From an uncultured Clostridium sp. (GTDB lineage: Bacteria > Bacillota_A > Clostridia > Lachnospirales > Lachnospiraceae), in assembly GCA_947174825.1 (NCBI GenBank), contig CAMWKN010000055.1:1-7810 (forward strand): DNA of 7,810 nt, written 5' to 3'. Position numbers and translations under genes: made by a program. The notes below the pieces were generated by a model that did no database searches, had not been told where the DNA came from, and was given only the letters and a program-made list of their open reading frames with translations. Positions 6,386-7,810 of this stretch are shown here, piece after piece. Each line of letters begins with the position of its first letter. Position 1 is the first letter of the stretch.

Positions 6386-7810
6386 ATATTGATCGGAACG
6401 ATGTTTGCTGTCAAATAAATAATAGTACTGTACAATAGCATATTCCTCCAACCACTTTGCCGTCTCTGCATCCGCCTGCTTTATCTCAGTCGCTGCCGCC
6501 TGTGCATCATAATAACCACTGGCAGAAATAGATGGTATCGATTGCTGCATATCCAGCAAAAAACGATGGTAATCCGTCAGTGGCAGACCAGCAGCCTGCA
6601 AGACCAGAGGCGAAAGATAATTCAGCGAACTAATCTCTTCCCTATTCTGTTCCGGAATATCGTAGTTCGCCCACAACAAGTAAGGCACCAGATGTTCTTT
6701 CATCACATCTTCCAGCTCAAACTGAACCGGAAGTTTATCCATCACATGCCCGTAAAATCCATCTGGCAGATGCGGCTGATGATCTCCAAAAAGAACCAAT
6801 AAAGTTGGTTCCGATTCCTTTTCGAAATACTGTACCAATTCCTGTAATGCACGATCGGATTGCTTCATCAAAGATAAATATTGGTTTACCGAATAATCAT
6901 AATAAGAACCAGATAGTTCCACTGGATCTTCGCTATACCAATTGATACGATAAGGATTGTGATTCTGCATAGTCACATTAAACAGACACAATCTGCTTCC
7001 AGAAGGTTTATTCTCATATAATTTGTAGATCTGGCGATAATCCTCTGCATCACTGACATAAACCCGTAAAAGTTCCGGATCCTGTAAATCCTTCAAACTA
7101 AGAAAACGGTCAAAGGAAAGAAGGGGATATACCCGATTTCGATTATACCCGGAGGGATTATAAGGATGCAAGGCAACTGCCTCCTGATATTCTTCCTGCT
7201 CCTTAATAATAGTAATTAACGATGGCATTTCCGAGGTAATATATTGTAGATATGGATTTCCCGATACAAACGCCTTAGTACATCCCGTCAAAAATTCAAA
7301 TTCAGAAATAGAGGTATAACCGCCATAAACCGATGATTCTGCATAGCCTTTGATGGTATTCTCCGTCAAACTGTCATAAAAAGGCATCACATCTTGATTA
7401 GGTGTAAAATCTTTCCCTAACACTCTTAGATCTGCAAAAGATTCATTCATAATCATAATCAGATTCGGACGGGTTGACTCTGGTACAGACAGTGTCTCTG
7501 CCTGCTCCCCTGTTACCAACCCAGTCGCTTCCAACGAATCCAAGTATGTACCTCCAGACTGCCCAGTTTCCTCCTTTCCAATCCGATAACGTGACAAGAT
7601 TTCCTCGGCTCGCTCTGGGGAATATCCCTTTGGCGGTTCCTCCTTGCAAGCACCCATATTTGCCATAAAATACAGAACATAGCCGTTTGTATGAATCCCT
7701 ATCCCATGATCCCATGATAATTCACTGACACCGCGAAAAAAGGTGGCGGAGGTATTGATCCAAAAGAAAAACAAAGCACTAAATAACAGCCCACACAACG
7801 AAGCTACCAC
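6371..7810 (-). CDS. Lipoteichoic acid synthase-like (LtaS/sulfatase superfamily) membrane enzyme, C-terminal part
   Basis: The last 479 residues of a membrane enzyme; the gene continues past the right edge, so the GTG at 7810 is only an internal Val codon. The fragment begins with what is probably the last membrane helix (about 3-18), then a linker, then an extracellular alkaline-phosphatase-fold domain (about 114-410). The LtaS-type active-site residues appear intact (fragment numbering): E123 in MNESF, the nucleophile T166 in YGGYTSISEFEFLTG, H215 and R224 in the HPYNPSGYNRNR stretch, H284 in QNHNPY, and D343-H344 in FGDHQP. Spacing agrees well with S. aureus LtaS E255, T300, H347, R356, H416, D475 and H476. 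Such enzymes move glycerol-phosphate from phosphatidylglycerol onto a glycolipid or similar acceptor at the outer membrane face. A phosphoglycerol transferase acting on another acceptor is equally possible. A Glu/Ala-rich C-terminal extension of about 50 residues follows the domain. Confidence 0.9.
   Translation of the reverse strand: MVASLCGLLFSALFFFWINTSATFFRGVSELSWDHGIGIHTNGYVLYFMANMGACKEEPPKGYSPERAEEILSRYRIGKEETGQSGGTYLDSLEATGLVTGEQAETLSVPESTRPNLIMIMNESFADLRVLGKDFTPNQDVMPFYDSLTENTIKGYAESSVYGGYTSISEFEFLTGCTKAFVSGNPYLQYITSEMPSLITIIKEQEEYQEAVALHPYNPSGYNRNRVYPLLSFDRFLSLKDLQDPELLRVYVSDAEDYRQIYKLYENKPSGSRLCLFNVTMQNHNPYRINWYSEDPVELSGSYYDYSVNQYLSLMKQSDRALQELVQYFEKESEPTLLVLFGDHQPHLPDGFYGHVMDKLPVQFELEDVMKEHLVPYLLWANYDIPEQNREEISSLNYLSPLVLQAAGLPLTDYHRFLLDMQQSIPSISASGYYDAQAAATEIKQADAETAKWLEEYAIVQYYYLFDSKHRSDQYFTLG

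Noticed and set aside
1..7810. Mobile element, tRNA, riboswitch, toxin-antitoxin or CRISPR signals
   Set aside because: No transposase or integrase motifs, terminal repeats, spaced direct repeats or tRNA-like cloverleaf sequences were seen. Nearly all of the window is covered by ordinary coding frames.

Overview
The window looks like chromosomal DNA of a low-to-moderate GC Firmicute, most probably a Lachnospiraceae-type gut Clostridium (Blautia, Dorea or Coprococcus-like). The evidence is a DUF4867-type protein, a very large multi-membrane-pass sensor kinase beside a VanR/PhoB-like regulator, a clostridial-style lipoteichoic-acid-synthase-like protein, and strong AGGAGG ribosome binding sites. 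No mobile element, tRNA, rRNA or CRISPR array is visible. All assignments come from reading motifs by eye; no database search was run.

Layout: (1) 1-2304, minus strand: a two-component system. The OmpR-family response regulator (1594-2304) is followed after 71 bp by the N-terminal 507 residues of a sensor histidine kinase (1522 down to the window edge), whose catalytic part lies outside. (2) 2305-2546: a divergent AT-rich intergenic region with a good minus-strand promoter for the two-component operon and a plausible plus-strand promoter. (3) 2547-4636, plus strand: a DUF4867/cupin-like protein and, 23 bp later, an RsmF/NSUN-type rRNA cytosine-5 methyltransferase, probably co-transcribed. (4) 4615-4647: a perfect 13-bp inverted repeat at the convergent junction, including the rsmF stop codon and probably terminating from both sides. 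(5) 4664-7810, minus strand: an LTA-synthase-like phosphotransferase (C-terminal 479 residues in the window), then a membrane-anchored beta-lactamase-fold protein that has lost the key catalytic lysine.

Functionally the window joins signal sensing (two-component system), ribosome modification (rsmF) and cell-envelope work (LtaS-like enzyme plus beta-lactamase-fold protein). The most distinctive item is the serine-hydrolase-like protein. It has an export signal, a degenerate active site (SxxQ instead of SxxK, no HGG box), three C-terminal membrane passes and a long acidic tail predicted to be cytoplasmic. This architecture suggests a binding or signalling protein rather than a hydrolase. The sensor kinase, with about 410 extracellular residues of no family I recognise, is the second item worth following.
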